A stretch of 64,000 nucleotides of DNA from Agrobacterium rubi TR3 = NBRC 13261 (GCF_000739935.1 NZ_BBJU01000007.1:646650-710649); one strand, 5' to 3'; positions 18,560 to 27,846 are shown, counted from the first letter of the stretch. The notes: generated by a model not told the origin, from the letters alone. Numbers and translations are program-made.

Positions 18560-19873
18560 CTAGGCCAAGGCTTCATTGCGGCTTTCAGCGTCGATCAACC
18601 AGACGCTGAAGGCTGCCAGCAGCAGCAGGCCGGAAATGACGCCAAGCGCCAGCCCGAAACTGGACGCCATGACAGGCGCGACGATAGACGGCGCCAGAAG
18701 TCCGCCGAAACGGGCGACAGACCCCGCCGTGCCCATGCCGCTTGCACGCAGGCTGGTTGGGTAAATCTCAGGCGTGAACGCATAGATCGCGCCCCATGTG
18801 CCGAGCAGCGCAAAGCTCATCATCAACGACGCAGCAACCACGATTTCGACCGTTTGGCCCAGGCCATAGGCCAGAGTGCATGCGGCACTCAAGAGCAGAA
18901 AGCCGATCAATGTCGGCCTGCGGCCCCATCGTTCGACACCATAAGCCGCCAGCGCGTAGCCGGGCAATTGCGCGATGGCCAAGATGACCAGAAACGACTG
19001 GCCGCGCATGAAGACGAAGCCATCGCTTGCCAGTTTGACCGGAAGATAGACGAAGACGCCGTAATAGGAGATCGAGATCAACATCCATGCCAGCATCAGG
19101 AAAGTGGTGCGACGTCGCAATTCGGGTGACAGAAGTGAAGCGATGGACTTGCGCTCGGGGCTTTGCGGCAAGAGCGGCGGTATCTCGTCAGATGCGCCGT
19201 TCGTTTTGGCTATACGCCGCAACACGTCTCTTGCCTCTTCTGAACGGCCTTGTCGGTTGAGATAGAGTGGCGATTCAGGCACATAGAAGCGCAGAGCAAT
19301 GCCGATAAGTGCTGGCAATCCGGTGACGAAAAAGATCGTCCGCCACGCTTCGCCGCCCTGACTACCGGCGACCAGTGCCAGAACAGCAAGCGCAACCGTG
19401 CCGACAGCCCAGAAGCCCTCGAGCAGAACCAGCCAGCGTCCGCGCCGGTCCGAAGGCAGAAATTCCGCCATCATCGCGTAATCGACGGGCAGAGTTCCGC
19501 CTACACCCACGCCAGTCAGAAACCGAGCGACGTAGAGCCAGTGAAGGTCAGGCGCGAAAGCGGAGGCCACGCCGAACACGGCGTCGAGAATGATGGCTGC
19601 GAAGAGAACCGGTCGCCTGCCGATGCGATCGGCCAGGCGCCCGAAGACGAAAGCGCCGATCAGCATGCCCAGAAAGAAGATCGTTCCGGTCTGAAGCGCT
19701 TCCGGCACCGTGATGCCGAAGCTTTTGGCGATGGATGGCGCGCTAAAGCCGATGGCCAGAACCTGCATCGCATCGGCTGCCCAGACGAGGCCGAAAATGA
19801 CGAAGAGCCGACGCTGGAACGTGCCCACGCCCGCCATCTTCACGCCCTGTTCAATCGAAATGGGAGATTGCAC
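18560..19873 (-). CDS. MFS transporter, sugar-porter/AAHS-like
   Basis: A 437-residue major facilitator with about twelve membrane helices. Family signs are the loop after helix 2, GRLADRIGRRPVLF (about 79-92), the VARFLTGVGVGGTLPVDYAMMAEFLPSDRRGRW segment around helices 4-5, and PESPLYLNRQGR after helix 6. These features are shared by the sugar-porter and aromatic-acid/nicotinate branches, so the substrate is uncertain. The gene stands alone, convergent with treZ and upstream of the RND operon terminator. A start at the in-frame ATG of residue 13 is also possible. Confidence 0.86.
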   Translation of the reverse strand: MQSPISIEQGVKMAGVGTFQRRLFVIFGLVWAADAMQVLAIGFSAPSIAKSFGITVPEALQTGTIFFLGMLIGAFVFGRLADRIGRRPVLFAAIILDAVFGVASAFAPDLHWLYVARFLTGVGVGGTLPVDYAMMAEFLPSDRRGRWLVLLEGFWAVGTVALAVLALVAGSQGGEAWRTIFFVTGLPALIGIALRFYVPESPLYLNRQGRSEEARDVLRRIAKTNGASDEIPPLLPQSPERKSIASLLSPELRRRTTFLMLAWMLISISYYGVFVYLPVKLASDGFVFMRGQSFLVILAIAQLPGYALAAYGVERWGRRPTLIGFLLLSAACTLAYGLGQTVEIVVAASLMMSFALLGTWGAIYAFTPEIYPTSLRASGMGTAGSVARFGGLLAPSIVAPVMASSFGLALGVISGLLLLAAFSVWLIDAESRNEALA

Positions 19874-19985
19874 GTGTGCTACTCATCTTGTTTCGAGGAT
19901 CAATCTTGACCGAATATTGGAGGCGCCGAACGTGACCTGTCGCTTGGCCTCTGTCCAGTCCTTTTCATTGCTCGCGAAACGAAAA

Positions 19986-20015
19986 AAGCCCCAAGGCGAC
20001 ATCGTCTTGGGGCTT
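19986..20015 (-). terminator. Rho-independent terminator of the RND efflux operon
   Basis: AAGCCCCAAG (19986-19995) pairs with CTTGGGGCTT (20006-20015); the loop can also pair partly. On the minus strand the stem ends in a run of T (six A at 19982-19987), 19 bp beyond the efflux permease stop. Confidence 0.9.
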
Positions 20016-20034
20016 CCTTGTCATGAAGGCGAGA

Positions 20035-23000
20035 TCACACGGCTTCGTCCATCTTGTAGTCGGTGTTCGCAGGCTCTTCCTTGTGCTGGATGAGCGGGCG
20101 GTTGCCCGACAGCTTGCGCACGAGCACATAGAACACCGGCGTCATGAAGATGCCGAAGATCGTGACGCCGATCATGCCGGAGAACACCGCAACACCCATG
20201 GCTGCGCGCATTTCTGCACCTGCGCCGGTGGAGATGACCAGCGGCACCACACCCATGATGAAGGCCAGTGATGTCATCAGGATCGGACGCAGACGAAGAC
20301 GGCTTGCTTCGATGGCTGCGGCAACGGGCGTTCGTCCCTCGAACTCCAACTCTCTGGCAAATTCCACGATCAGGATCGCGTTTTTCGCCGAGAGACCGAC
20401 AAGGACGATGAGGCCGATCTGGGTGAAGATGTTGTTGTCACCCCCCGTCAACCAGACGCCGGTCATGGCCGCAAGTACACCCATCGGCACGATCATGATG
20501 ATGGCAAGCGGAAGCGTGAGACTTTCATATTGCGCAGCCAGCACCAGATAGACCAGCAGCAAGGCCAGCGGGAAGACGAGGAAGCCTGAGCTTCCAGCCA
20601 GGATCTGCTGATAGGTCAAATCTGTCCACTCGTAAGCGATGCCGGATGGCAGCGTTTCGGCAGCAATGCGTTCTATGGCGGCCTGTGCCTCTCCGGATGA
20701 GAAGCCCGGAGCCGGACCGCCATTGATATCGGCGGCCAGGAAGCCGTTGTAACGTGTGGTGCGTTCCGGTCCTGTCGTGGCATCTACTTTCAGCAGTGCT
20801 GAGAGTGGTATCATCTGGCCGTTGGCGGAGCGCACCTTCAACTGACCGATATCGTCTGCTTGCGAACGGAACTTCGCGTCTGCCTGCACCCGCACACTAT
20901 AGGTGCGGCCAAAGGCATTGAAGTCGTTGACGTAGAGAGAGCCGAGATAGATCTGCAACGTCTCGAACACATCGGTGACGGAAACACCGAGCTGTTCAGC
21001 CTTGGCGCGATCCAGATCGGCATAGAGCTGTGGCACGTTGATCTGGAAGCTTGAGAACAGGCCCGCCAGTTCAGGCGTCTGATAGGCTTTCGCCAGGAAG
21101 GCCTTGGTCACCTCGTCAAGTTGTTGATAGCCAAAGCCAGCGCGGTCCTCAATCTGCATCTTGAAGCCGCCCGTGGTGCCGAGACCGTTGACCGGTGGGG
21201 GCGGGAACATGGCGATGAAAGCGTCCTGAACGGCACCGAATTTCTGGTTGAGCGCCATGGCAATGGCACCGCCAGAGAGTTCGGGTGTCGTGCGCTCCTC
21301 GAATGGGCTGAGCGCCACGAAGACCACACCGGCATTGGAGCTGTTGGTAAAGCCGTTAATGGAGAGCCCCGGAAATGCAATCGCATGCTCGACGCCCGGT
21401 TGCTTCATGGCGATATCGCTCATGCGCTTGATGACGTCTTCCGTGCGGTCGAGGCTGGCGGCATCCGGCAACTGCGCAAAGCCGATCAGATACTGCTTAT
21501 CCTGTGCGGGCACGAAACCACCCGGTACGGAATTGAACATGCCATAGGTCGCACCTGCGAGAACCACATAGACGATCATGACTATGCTCTTGCGGTTCAG
21601 CAATCCGCCGACGCTTTTGCCATAACCGTTCGAGGCTGCACCAAAAGCGCGGTTGAAGCCACGGAAGAAGCCGCCAAACGCCTTGTCCATACCGCGCGTC
21701 AGCCAATCCTTCGGCGCGTCGTGGCCTTTCAGCAGCAGTGCTGCCAAGGCTGGCGACAATGTCAGCGAGTTGATGGCCGAAATGACCGTCGAGATTGCAA
21801 TTGTCAGCGCGAACTGGCGGTAGAACTGGCCAGATAGTCCAGAGATGAAGGCGAGCGGGACGAACACGGCGACCAACACAAGCGCGATGGCGATGATAGG
21901 GCCTGACACTTCCTTCATAGCGCGGTAGGTTGCGTCACGTGGAGACAATCCGTTCTCGATGTTGCGCTCGACGTTTTCCACCACCACGATGGCGTCATCC
22001 ACGACGATACCGATGGCCAGCACCAGCCCGAACAGGCTGAGTGCGTTGATCGAGAAGCCGAAGACATACATCATTGCGAATGTACCGATGATCGATACCG
22101 GCACGGCAATTAGCGGAATGATCGAAGCGCGCCATGTCTGCAGGAACAGGATGACGACGATGACCACAAGCGCGATGGCTTCCAGAAGCGTATCGATGAC
22201 CTTGTCGATGGAGGCACGCACGAACTGCGTGGTGTCATAGACGATCTCGTATTTCACGCCCTGCGGCATCGCCTTTTGCAGGTCCTGCATGGTGGCCGAC
22301 ACCTGGTCGGAAATGGTGATGGCGTTTGAGCCGGGGGCCTGGAAGACCGGAATGGCAACGGCAGACTCACCGTCCAGCAATGAGCGCAGCGCGTAATCCG
22401 CAGCACCGAGCTCGACGCGAGCAACATCCCGCAGGCGCGTGATTTCGCCATTCGAACCACTCTTGACGATGATGTTGCCGAATTCCTCAGGTGTTGAGAG
22501 GCGGCCCTGCGCATTGACGTTGAGCTGAAGATCGACGCCCGTTAGGCTTGGCGAGGCGCCGATGGTGCCGGCTGCGGCCTGCACGTTCTGTTCGCGAATG
22601 GCATTGCTGATATCGCTGGCGGCCAGATTGTGTTCGGCGGCTTTCTGTGGATCGATCCAGACGCGCATGGAGTAATCGCCAGCGCCGAAGATCTGCACCT
22701 GTCCCACACCTTCGATGCGCGCCAGACGGTCCTTGATGTTCAGGACCGCGTAGTTGCGCAGATAGGTCAGGTCGTATTGGTTGCCGGGCGAAACCAGATG
22801 CACGACCATCATCAGGTCGGGCGAGCTTTTGACGGTGGAAACGCCAAGGCTTCTGACTTCCGCTGGCAAGCGCGGCTCGGCCTGCGAGACACGGTTCTGA
22901 ACCAGCTGCTGGGCCTTGTCCGGGTCCGTGCCCAGCTTGAACGTCACCGTCAGCGTCATGACGCCGTCCGATGTCGCCTGACTGGACATATAGAGCATGT

Positions 23001-23226
23001 CTTCGACGCCGTTGATCTGCTCTTCCAGCGGTGTCGCTACCGTTTCGGCGATAACCTTCGGATTGGCGCCGGGATAGGTGGCGCGCACGACGATGGATGG
23101 TGGCACGACATCAGGATATTCGGAAATCGGCAAGGCGCGCATGCCGATGAGGCCTGCCACCACGATAAGGACCGATAGCACGCCAGCAAAGACTGGCCGG
23201 TCCACAAAAAATCTGGAGATGTTCAT
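20035..23226 (-). CDS. HAE1-type RND multidrug efflux permease (AcrB/MexF-like)
   Basis: A 1063-residue proton-driven inner-membrane pump that forms a trimer with the adaptor encoded upstream and an outer-membrane channel. The N-terminus MNISRFFVDRPVFAGVLSVLIVVAGLIG is typical, followed by porter-domain motifs (TYPGANPKVIAETVATPLEEQINGVEDMLYM) and the helix-4 GLVLAIGIVVDDAIVVVENVER with the paired aspartates used in proton relay. The C-terminal half repeats the architecture and ends with a short hydrophilic tail. I start at 23226 because GAGAGG precedes it and the extra 18 codons upstream lack similarity. Closest general type is MexF; Agrobacterium IfeB is another family member. No outer-membrane factor gene is adjacent. 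Confidence 0.94.
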   Translation of the reverse strand: MNISRFFVDRPVFAGVLSVLIVVAGLIGMRALPISEYPDVVPPSIVVRATYPGANPKVIAETVATPLEEQINGVEDMLYMSSQATSDGVMTLTVTFKLGTDPDKAQQLVQNRVSQAEPRLPAEVRSLGVSTVKSSPDLMMVVHLVSPGNQYDLTYLRNYAVLNIKDRLARIEGVGQVQIFGAGDYSMRVWIDPQKAAEHNLAASDISNAIREQNVQAAAGTIGASPSLTGVDLQLNVNAQGRLSTPEEFGNIIVKSGSNGEITRLRDVARVELGAADYALRSLLDGESAVAIPVFQAPGSNAITISDQVSATMQDLQKAMPQGVKYEIVYDTTQFVRASIDKVIDTLLEAIALVVIVVILFLQTWRASIIPLIAVPVSIIGTFAMMYVFGFSINALSLFGLVLAIGIVVDDAIVVVENVERNIENGLSPRDATYRAMKEVSGPIIAIALVLVAVFVPLAFISGLSGQFYRQFALTIAISTVISAINSLTLSPALAALLLKGHDAPKDWLTRGMDKAFGGFFRGFNRAFGAASNGYGKSVGGLLNRKSIVMIVYVVLAGATYGMFNSVPGGFVPAQDKQYLIGFAQLPDAASLDRTEDVIKRMSDIAMKQPGVEHAIAFPGLSINGFTNSSNAGVVFVALSPFEERTTPELSGGAIAMALNQKFGAVQDAFIAMFPPPPVNGLGTTGGFKMQIEDRAGFGYQQLDEVTKAFLAKAYQTPELAGLFSSFQINVPQLYADLDRAKAEQLGVSVTDVFETLQIYLGSLYVNDFNAFGRTYSVRVQADAKFRSQADDIGQLKVRSANGQMIPLSALLKVDATTGPERTTRYNGFLAADINGGPAPGFSSGEAQAAIERIAAETLPSGIAYEWTDLTYQQILAGSSGFLVFPLALLLVYLVLAAQYESLTLPLAIIMIVPMGVLAAMTGVWLTGGDNNIFTQIGLIVLVGLSAKNAILIVEFARELEFEGRTPVAAAIEASRLRLRPILMTSLAFIMGVVPLVISTGAGAEMRAAMGVAVFSGMIGVTIFGIFMTPVFYVLVRKLSGNRPLIQHKEEPANTDYKMDEAV

Positions 23227-23270
23227 GAGGTAAGCCCTCTCCGGGTGAATTTTGAATGCGAGAGACCATT

Positions 23271-23290
23271 CCGGTGGCATTGGCCACCGG
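23271..23290 (-). other. Small hairpin between adaptor and pump genes
   Basis: CCGGTGGC (23271-23278) and GCCACCGG (23283-23290) form an 8-bp stem with a 4-nt loop inside the 128-bp gap between the adaptor stop and the pump start. No T tract follows, so it may adjust mRNA processing rather than end transcription. Confidence 0.45.
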
Positions 23291-23354
23291 CAGGTCGTGT
23301 CATCCCGTTCTGATCAATGGGTCGGCGGGCCTTGGAGATGGTCCGCCGGAATGT

Positions 23355-24545
23355 TTACTGCGAGGTCGCAACCTTGTCTTCGGTCTGCGGGGCGACGATG
23401 GCGCCGGGGCGGATGCGCTGAAGGCCGTTGACGACGATCTTGTCTCCTGCGGTCAGACCGCTTTCGACCACGCGCAGACCATCCGCAGAGGGGCCGGGCT
23501 TGATCTGCCGATAGTTGACCTTGTTTTCGCCGTCCACGACGAAGACGAATTTCTTGTCTTGATCTGTGCCGATGGCGCGATCGGTGATGACGATGCGGTT
23601 TTCAGACTTCGGCTCACCCATGCGAACCCGCACGAACTGGCCGGGAATCAAATGCCCATCCGTATTGGCGAACACGGCCCGCACCCCAATCGTGCCGCTT
23701 GCGCTATCGACCTGATTGTCGATGAGATGCAAGGTGCCTTTGATCGGCGTGCCTTCATCGGCCAGCGTACCGACTTCGACGGGGATTTGCTCCAGAGCCT
23801 GAAGCGCGCCGTCCGAGACGGGAAGCTGCGACAAAGCCTTTGCGACCATCTCTTCGCTGGCGTTGAAGCTGGCATAGATTGGATCTACCGAAACCAGTGT
23901 TGTCAGCGCAGGTGATGTGGAGCCTGCGGCAACGAGGTTGCCAACGGTGATTTCCAGCTTGCCGACGCGGCCGGAGACCGGAGCCCGAAGTTCGGTGTAG
24001 CTGAGGTCGAGTTGAGCAGTCGTCAGCGCTGCGCGTGCTGCCCGTGCCTGTGCTTCGGCATCTGCCAGATTGCTCTGCCGCTGGTCGAAATCGCTTTGCG
24101 AAATCGTGCGGTTGTCAGACATTCTGCGGCCACGCTCGAGTTCGGTTCTGGCAAGGCTCACCTTGGCTTCGGCAGAGGCGACCTGTGCTTCCGCACCGGC
24201 AACTGTGGCCTGATACGGTGCCGGATCGATGGTGAACAGGGCGTCACCCGCTTTCACAAGTGCACCTTCCCGGAAGTGAACCGCCTGAATCTGGCCTGCG
24301 ACACGGGAACGAATCTGAACTCGCTCGACCGCTTCCAGACGGCCTGAGAACTGTTCCCAGTGGGTAATGTCGCGGCTTTCGACGGTCGCGACAGTCACCG
24401 GAACAGCCGGTGTTTCCGCAGGAGCGGATGCCGCCACGGCGCCGGTGGTCATGGGAAGGTCGAGTAGAAATGCCGCCGCTGCGACGGACACGGCAAGGCC
24501 GATGCCGGCACCCGCAAGGGCACGGCGCTTGTTCTTGAGCGTCAT
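23355..24545 (-). CDS. RND efflux periplasmic adaptor (MexE/AcrA-like membrane fusion protein)
   Basis: A 396-residue adaptor with an N-terminal hydrophobic signal/anchor at about 12-30. It shows the first lipoyl half (FSGRLEAVERVQIRSRVAGQIQAVHFREGALVKAGDALFTIDP, about 66-108), a coiled-coil hairpin (EAQVASAEAKVSLARTELERGRRM and onward), then the second lipoyl half (ELRAPVSGRVGKLEITVGNLV) and the beta-barrel and membrane-proximal domains. No lipobox cysteine is visible, so the N-terminal segment probably anchors or is cleaved by Sec signal peptidase. It lies 48 bp after the degenerate hydrolase gene and 128 bp before the pump gene, forming one operon. Confidence 0.93.
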   Translation of the reverse strand: MTLKNKRRALAGAGIGLAVSVAAAAFLLDLPMTTGAVAASAPAETPAVPVTVATVESRDITHWEQFSGRLEAVERVQIRSRVAGQIQAVHFREGALVKAGDALFTIDPAPYQATVAGAEAQVASAEAKVSLARTELERGRRMSDNRTISQSDFDQRQSNLADAEAQARAARAALTTAQLDLSYTELRAPVSGRVGKLEITVGNLVAAGSTSPALTTLVSVDPIYASFNASEEMVAKALSQLPVSDGALQALEQIPVEVGTLADEGTPIKGTLHLIDNQVDSASGTIGVRAVFANTDGHLIPGQFVRVRMGEPKSENRIVITDRAIGTDQDKKFVFVVDGENKVNYRQIKPGPSADGLRVVESGLTAGDKIVVNGLQRIRPGAIVAPQTEDKVATSQ

Positions 24546-24593
24546 GGGTATCTCCTTGGCCCACAGGGAGCCGGTCAGTTATGTCGAAAAATG

Positions 24594-25391
24594 CTACTGC
24601 TTCAGGTCTTGAACGAAATCCGAACACTCGGTGCAAACAGCCGAAAGCCATTTGCCACCTTCACCGCGATAAAGCCCTGTCCAGCCGGAACCGGCAGGGA
24701 ATACATGCTGCCGAACGTGTACCCCCGCTTCGCTCAAACGACCGGCATAATTCACGGTCTCGTCGCGCAGAGGATCGTCCTCGGCTGTAAATATCAGCGC
24801 CGGTGCCACGCGGTTCAGCCGCGTACACTGGCAGGGTGCGGCATAGGGGTGGGCAAACCCACAGGCCTTTGCCAGATAATGGCTCCAACCTTCCGCCCAG
24901 CGCTGTCGCATTCCAATCTTGTCGGCGTCACGAAAGGACGTGGACGCCATCAACGGGTCGATCATCGGCGAGAGCAGAATCTGCCCCGCCAATTTTCCGG
25001 GCATCCGGTCCCGCGCCTTCAGCGCCAAACCCGCCGCCACGTTGCCGCCTGCCTCCTCACCCGCCACAAACAACAGCGATTTTGCGCTGCCATAATGCTT
25101 GCGGCTGTTGCTGAGGCAATCCAAAGCCTCGAACGCACAGTCGATCACCGCCGGAAACTCGTTGCGAGACGAGGTGCTGTAATCCGCCTCGATCACGACG
25201 GCACCCTTGTCCGCCAATGCCCTTGCAACCGGCAATTCCTTGCATTGGCCGCCTTGCTCAAGAAACGAACCACCACGCAGATACAGAACCAAAGGTGGAG
25301 TGCGATTTTCACCTTCGCCTTTGTAGACACGGACCAACAGAGGTGGCTGCGTTGTGCCGCTGCTCTCCATCGTATGCCATTGCGTGTTCAT
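24594..25391 (-). CDS. Alpha/beta-hydrolase-fold protein with a degenerate catalytic triad
   Basis: A 265-residue protein with the fold-3 alpha/beta hydrolase layout (HSL/acetylesterase-like) but altered active-site motifs. The oxyanion HGGG is LRGGSF at 38-43. The nucleophile elbow GDSAGG is GEEAGG at 111-116, with Glu113 in place of the serine. The acid motif EDDPLRDE at about 204-211 is kept, but the usual C-terminal His-Gly-Phe is SGWTG near 235-239. It therefore probably cannot hydrolyse esters and may bind a ligand or a partner. It is the first gene of the RND efflux operon and divergent from a LysR regulator, so a role in sensing or carrying the efflux substrate is plausible. Confidence 0.85.
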   Translation of the reverse strand: MNTQWHTMESSGTTQPPLLVRVYKGEGENRTPPLVLYLRGGSFLEQGGQCKELPVARALADKGAVVIEADYSTSSRNEFPAVIDCAFEALDCLSNSRKHYGSAKSLLFVAGEEAGGNVAAGLALKARDRMPGKLAGQILLSPMIDPLMASTSFRDADKIGMRQRWAEGWSHYLAKACGFAHPYAAPCQCTRLNRVAPALIFTAEDDPLRDETVNYAGRLSEAGVHVRQHVFPAGSGWTGLYRGEGGKWLSAVCTECSDFVQDLKQ

Positions 25392-25536
25392 TGCGCTTCC
25401 TCAGCAGGTCTTAAAAAAGAACCTGCTCTTGCAGTCATGTCTAAAGCAGATATGATTGTTCGAGAGAAATTGCGCAAGCATGCAAAAATGAAAACACTAT
25501 TCCAAAATCACGGATAATCGGCTCGAAGGTGTCATT

Positions 25537-26448
25537 ATGGATCAGCTGTCGGCAATGCGCGTCTTCGCGCGGGTGGTGGAGACGGGAAACTTTACCCGGG
25601 CGGCCAGCGCGTTGGACATGCCAAAAACCACTGTTACCAATATGGTGCAGGGGCTGGAGGCACATCTGCGCACCACGCTGCTGAACCGCACCACGCGCCG
25701 GGTGATGGTCACGACCGATGGTGCGCTGTACTATGAGCGTGCCATCCAGATCATCGCCGAAGTCGATGAGCTGGATGCGAGCCTTTCCAATGCCAACGTC
25801 CAACCGTCGGGTCGGCTTCGCGTCGAGATGGCGGGGGCATTTGCGGATAACATCATCATACCCAATCTGTGTGACTTTCACGAACGTTTCCCACTCATCC
25901 GCCTCGATATCGGTGTGGGGGACCGCTTGGTGGACTACATCGCGGAAAACGTGGATTGCGCCTTGCGGGTCGGAACGCCGCGCGACCAGTCGCTCATTGC
26001 CCGCAAGGTCTCAGAGCTCGATTTCGTGACCTTTGCCGCGCCAAGCTACATCGAACGCTTCGGCATGCCGCAGCAGCCCGAGGACCTTGAGGTTGACCAC
26101 TATAGTGTCGGCTATCTGAACGCGACCACCGGGCACATCATGACCTTTGCCTTTGATAACGGCACCAGATCGGTTGAGGTCAACCCTCGATACATCGTCT
26201 CGGCCAATGATAGCCGCACCTACCAGAACGCGGTTCTGGCCGGAATGGGCGTCGGCCAACTCGCCCCGTTCACGATCCGGGAGGAATTGGCCAAAGGCCA
26301 ACTTGTGCGCATTCTGCCCGAGTGGAACCACGAGCCCATGCCGATCTATATCGTCTATCCGCAAACGCGACACGTCACCAACAAGGTTCGCGTCTTCGTG
26401 GATTGGCTGGCGAAGCTTCTGAACAGAAGCGCGTTGGGAGCGTCTTGA
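25537..26448 (+). CDS. LysR-family transcriptional regulator
   Basis: A 303-residue LysR regulator. The N-terminal winged helix reads MDQLSAMRVFARVVETGNFTRAASAL...KTTVTNMVQGLEAHLRTTLLNRTTRR. An effector-binding domain follows from about residue 90 (GRLRVEMAGAFADNIIIPNLCDFHERFPLIRLDIGVGD), of the CrgA/AaeR-like subgroup. It is divergent from the hydrolase-adaptor-pump operon with 145 bp between the starts, so it most likely activates that operon in response to a toxic small molecule. A TTGCGCAA symmetry at 25470-25477 in the shared region is a possible part of its binding site. Confidence 0.9.
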   Translation: MDQLSAMRVFARVVETGNFTRAASALDMPKTTVTNMVQGLEAHLRTTLLNRTTRRVMVTTDGALYYERAIQIIAEVDELDASLSNANVQPSGRLRVEMAGAFADNIIIPNLCDFHERFPLIRLDIGVGDRLVDYIAENVDCALRVGTPRDQSLIARKVSELDFVTFAAPSYIERFGMPQQPEDLEVDHYSVGYLNATTGHIMTFAFDNGTRSVEVNPRYIVSANDSRTYQNAVLAGMGVGQLAPFTIREELAKGQLVRILPEWNHEPMPIYIVYPQTRHVTNKVRVFVDWLAKLLNRSALGAS

Positions 26449-26462
26449 TGTGTCTCATCGCA

Positions 26463-27275
26463 TTACGACGCGAAGCCATTGGCTTTTCTAAACAATCTGT
26501 TGACCAGTCTTTCCGGCATGAAGCGGCGGACTGAGCGCGCCTGAGCGGATTGTTTGCCAGCGGAATAGCGAAGCTTCGGCTTGTCAGCAGTTGCTGCCGT
26601 CACCACCGCATCGGCAACGACCTTGGGATCATCGCCTTTTTCGATCCAACTGCGCATCATCGTTTCGCTGCGCTGCCGCTCGGCCTCGTAAACGGGCAGG
26701 GGCTGGTCGATCCGGGTCAGGTTTTCTTCAAAGGCAGTGCGCGTCACGCCAGGCTCTACCAGCAAAACGCGGATGCCGAACACGCGCACTTCGTGATCCA
26801 GTGATTCCGAATAACCTTCGATGGCATGTTTGGTGGAGGCGTAGAATGCGTTGTAAGGCGCGGGGATGAGGCCCAGGATGGAGCTCATATTGATGATACG
26901 CCCGCTTTTTTGCTTGCGCATGGTTGGCAACACGGCGTTGACGACGCGCACGACGCCAAAGACGTTGACGTCAAAAAGCCGCTTGGCCTGGGAAACGGAC
27001 GATTCTTCCGCACCCCCTAAAAGGCCTATCCCCGCATTGTTGACGACGAGGTCTATACGGCCGGTTTGAGCCAGAATGTCATCGACAGCGGCCTGAACGG
27101 AGACATCGTCCGTGACATCACACACCAGCATGGTGACACCGTGCGACGGCGGCGATGGCTTCCGGCTTGTTCCGAACACGCGATATCCGGCCTTGGCCAG
27201 TTCCTGCGCGGTCACCAGACCGATGCCGGATGATGCGCCGGTGACGAGTGCGACGCGGCCATTTGTTGTGCTCAT
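26463..27275 (-). CDS. Short-chain dehydrogenase/reductase
   Basis: A 270-residue classical SDR. The cofactor motif TGASSGIG is at about 12-19, NNAGIG near 85-90, the catalytic serine in NMSSILGL, and the Tyr-Lys pair in YASTKHAIEGYSE. SDRs reduce or oxidise carbonyls or alcohols with NAD(P); the acidic or basic cofactor pocket does not decide preference by eye. I chose the ATG at 27275 (residue 19 of the open frame) because TGASSGIG then sits at the usual distance. It is divergent from an HxlR-type regulator with a tandem operator between them, so the two probably form a regulator/target pair for a reactive carbonyl or quinone stress. Confidence 0.9.
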   Translation of the reverse strand: MSTTNGRVALVTGASSGIGLVTAQELAKAGYRVFGTSRKPSPPSHGVTMLVCDVTDDVSVQAAVDDILAQTGRIDLVVNNAGIGLLGGAEESSVSQAKRLFDVNVFGVVRVVNAVLPTMRKQKSGRIINMSSILGLIPAPYNAFYASTKHAIEGYSESLDHEVRVFGIRVLLVEPGVTRTAFEENLTRIDQPLPVYEAERQRSETMMRSWIEKGDDPKVVADAVVTAATADKPKLRYSAGKQSAQARSVRRFMPERLVNRLFRKANGFAS

Positions 27276-27323
27276 AGCATTTGCTTTCTCAAGGATGTGG
27301 ATCATCAACTGAAAGCGTGTTAC

Positions 27324-27358
27324 TATCATTTTGATACTTTGTCACTATCGAAAAGATA
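27324..27358. promoter_or_regulatory. Tandem operator between the SDR and HxlR genes
   Basis: Two copies of the palindromic pattern TATC-N5-GATA occur at 27324-27336 and 27346-27358. They start 22 bp apart, close to two helical turns, and both copies have C before TATC and C after GATA. The second copy ends 4 bp before the HxlR start codon. Such short symmetric sites fit binding of two HxlR dimers and imply autorepression and control of the divergent SDR gene. Confidence 0.65.
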
Positions 27359-27362
27359 CGAA

Positions 27363-27812
27363 ATGAAAAAGACTGCGATTCTGCAATGCCCCGTGGCCCG
27401 CGCCATGCAATCCGTCGGCGACACCTGGAGTATTCTCGTTTTGCGGGATGCCCATGCAGGGCTTACACGCTTTGATCAGTTCAGGAAGAGCTTGGGCATT
27501 GTCCCCACCATGTTGACCAAGCGTCTGAAGGCGTTGACTGAGGACGGGCTGCTGGAAAAGCGGCTCTATTCAGAACACCCGCCGCGCGAAGAGTATGTTT
27601 TGACCGCAGCGGGACGAGATTTTCTGCCCGTTTTGATGATGATCGGCGCGTGGGCCCAGCGTCATTGTGGCGAGGGCATCGCCAGCTATGTCGACGTTGA
27701 AACTGGCGGCCAGATCAAGCCGACGGCGATCGACGCAGTGACCGGAGCAGAGCTGGGGACGCGAAAGATGCGGATGGAAGCGGCGGGCCAGTCAGGCGAA
27801 GAAGGACCATGA
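27363..27812 (+). CDS. HxlR-family winged-helix regulator
   Basis: A 149-residue regulator with the HxlR domain: CPVARAMQSVGDTWSILVLRDAHAGLTRFDQFRKSLGIVPTMLTKRLKALTEDGLLEKRLYSEHPPREEYVLTAAGRDFLPVL. Cys9, in the conserved N-terminal position, matches the cysteine that senses thiol-reactive quinones or disulfide stress in YodB, HypR and QorR, suggesting redox control. The ATG at 27363 fits the domain boundary; the frame is open to 27297 but that part crosses the operator. The C-terminus (about 105-149) extends beyond the core domain. Its probable target is the divergent SDR gene and itself. Confidence 0.9.
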   Translation: MKKTAILQCPVARAMQSVGDTWSILVLRDAHAGLTRFDQFRKSLGIVPTMLTKRLKALTEDGLLEKRLYSEHPPREEYVLTAAGRDFLPVLMMIGAWAQRHCGEGIASYVDVETGGQIKPTAIDAVTGAELGTRKMRMEAAGQSGEEGP

Positions 27813-27846
27813 GCCGCAGGTTGCGACCTAGCTTGGTTTTGTGACA

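Noticed and set aside
25470..25485. TTGCGCAA and TTGC...GCAA symmetry before the LysR gene as a defined operator
   Set aside because: The motif is short, the usual T-N11-A core is not clear, and there is only one copy, so I mention it only in the LysR entry.
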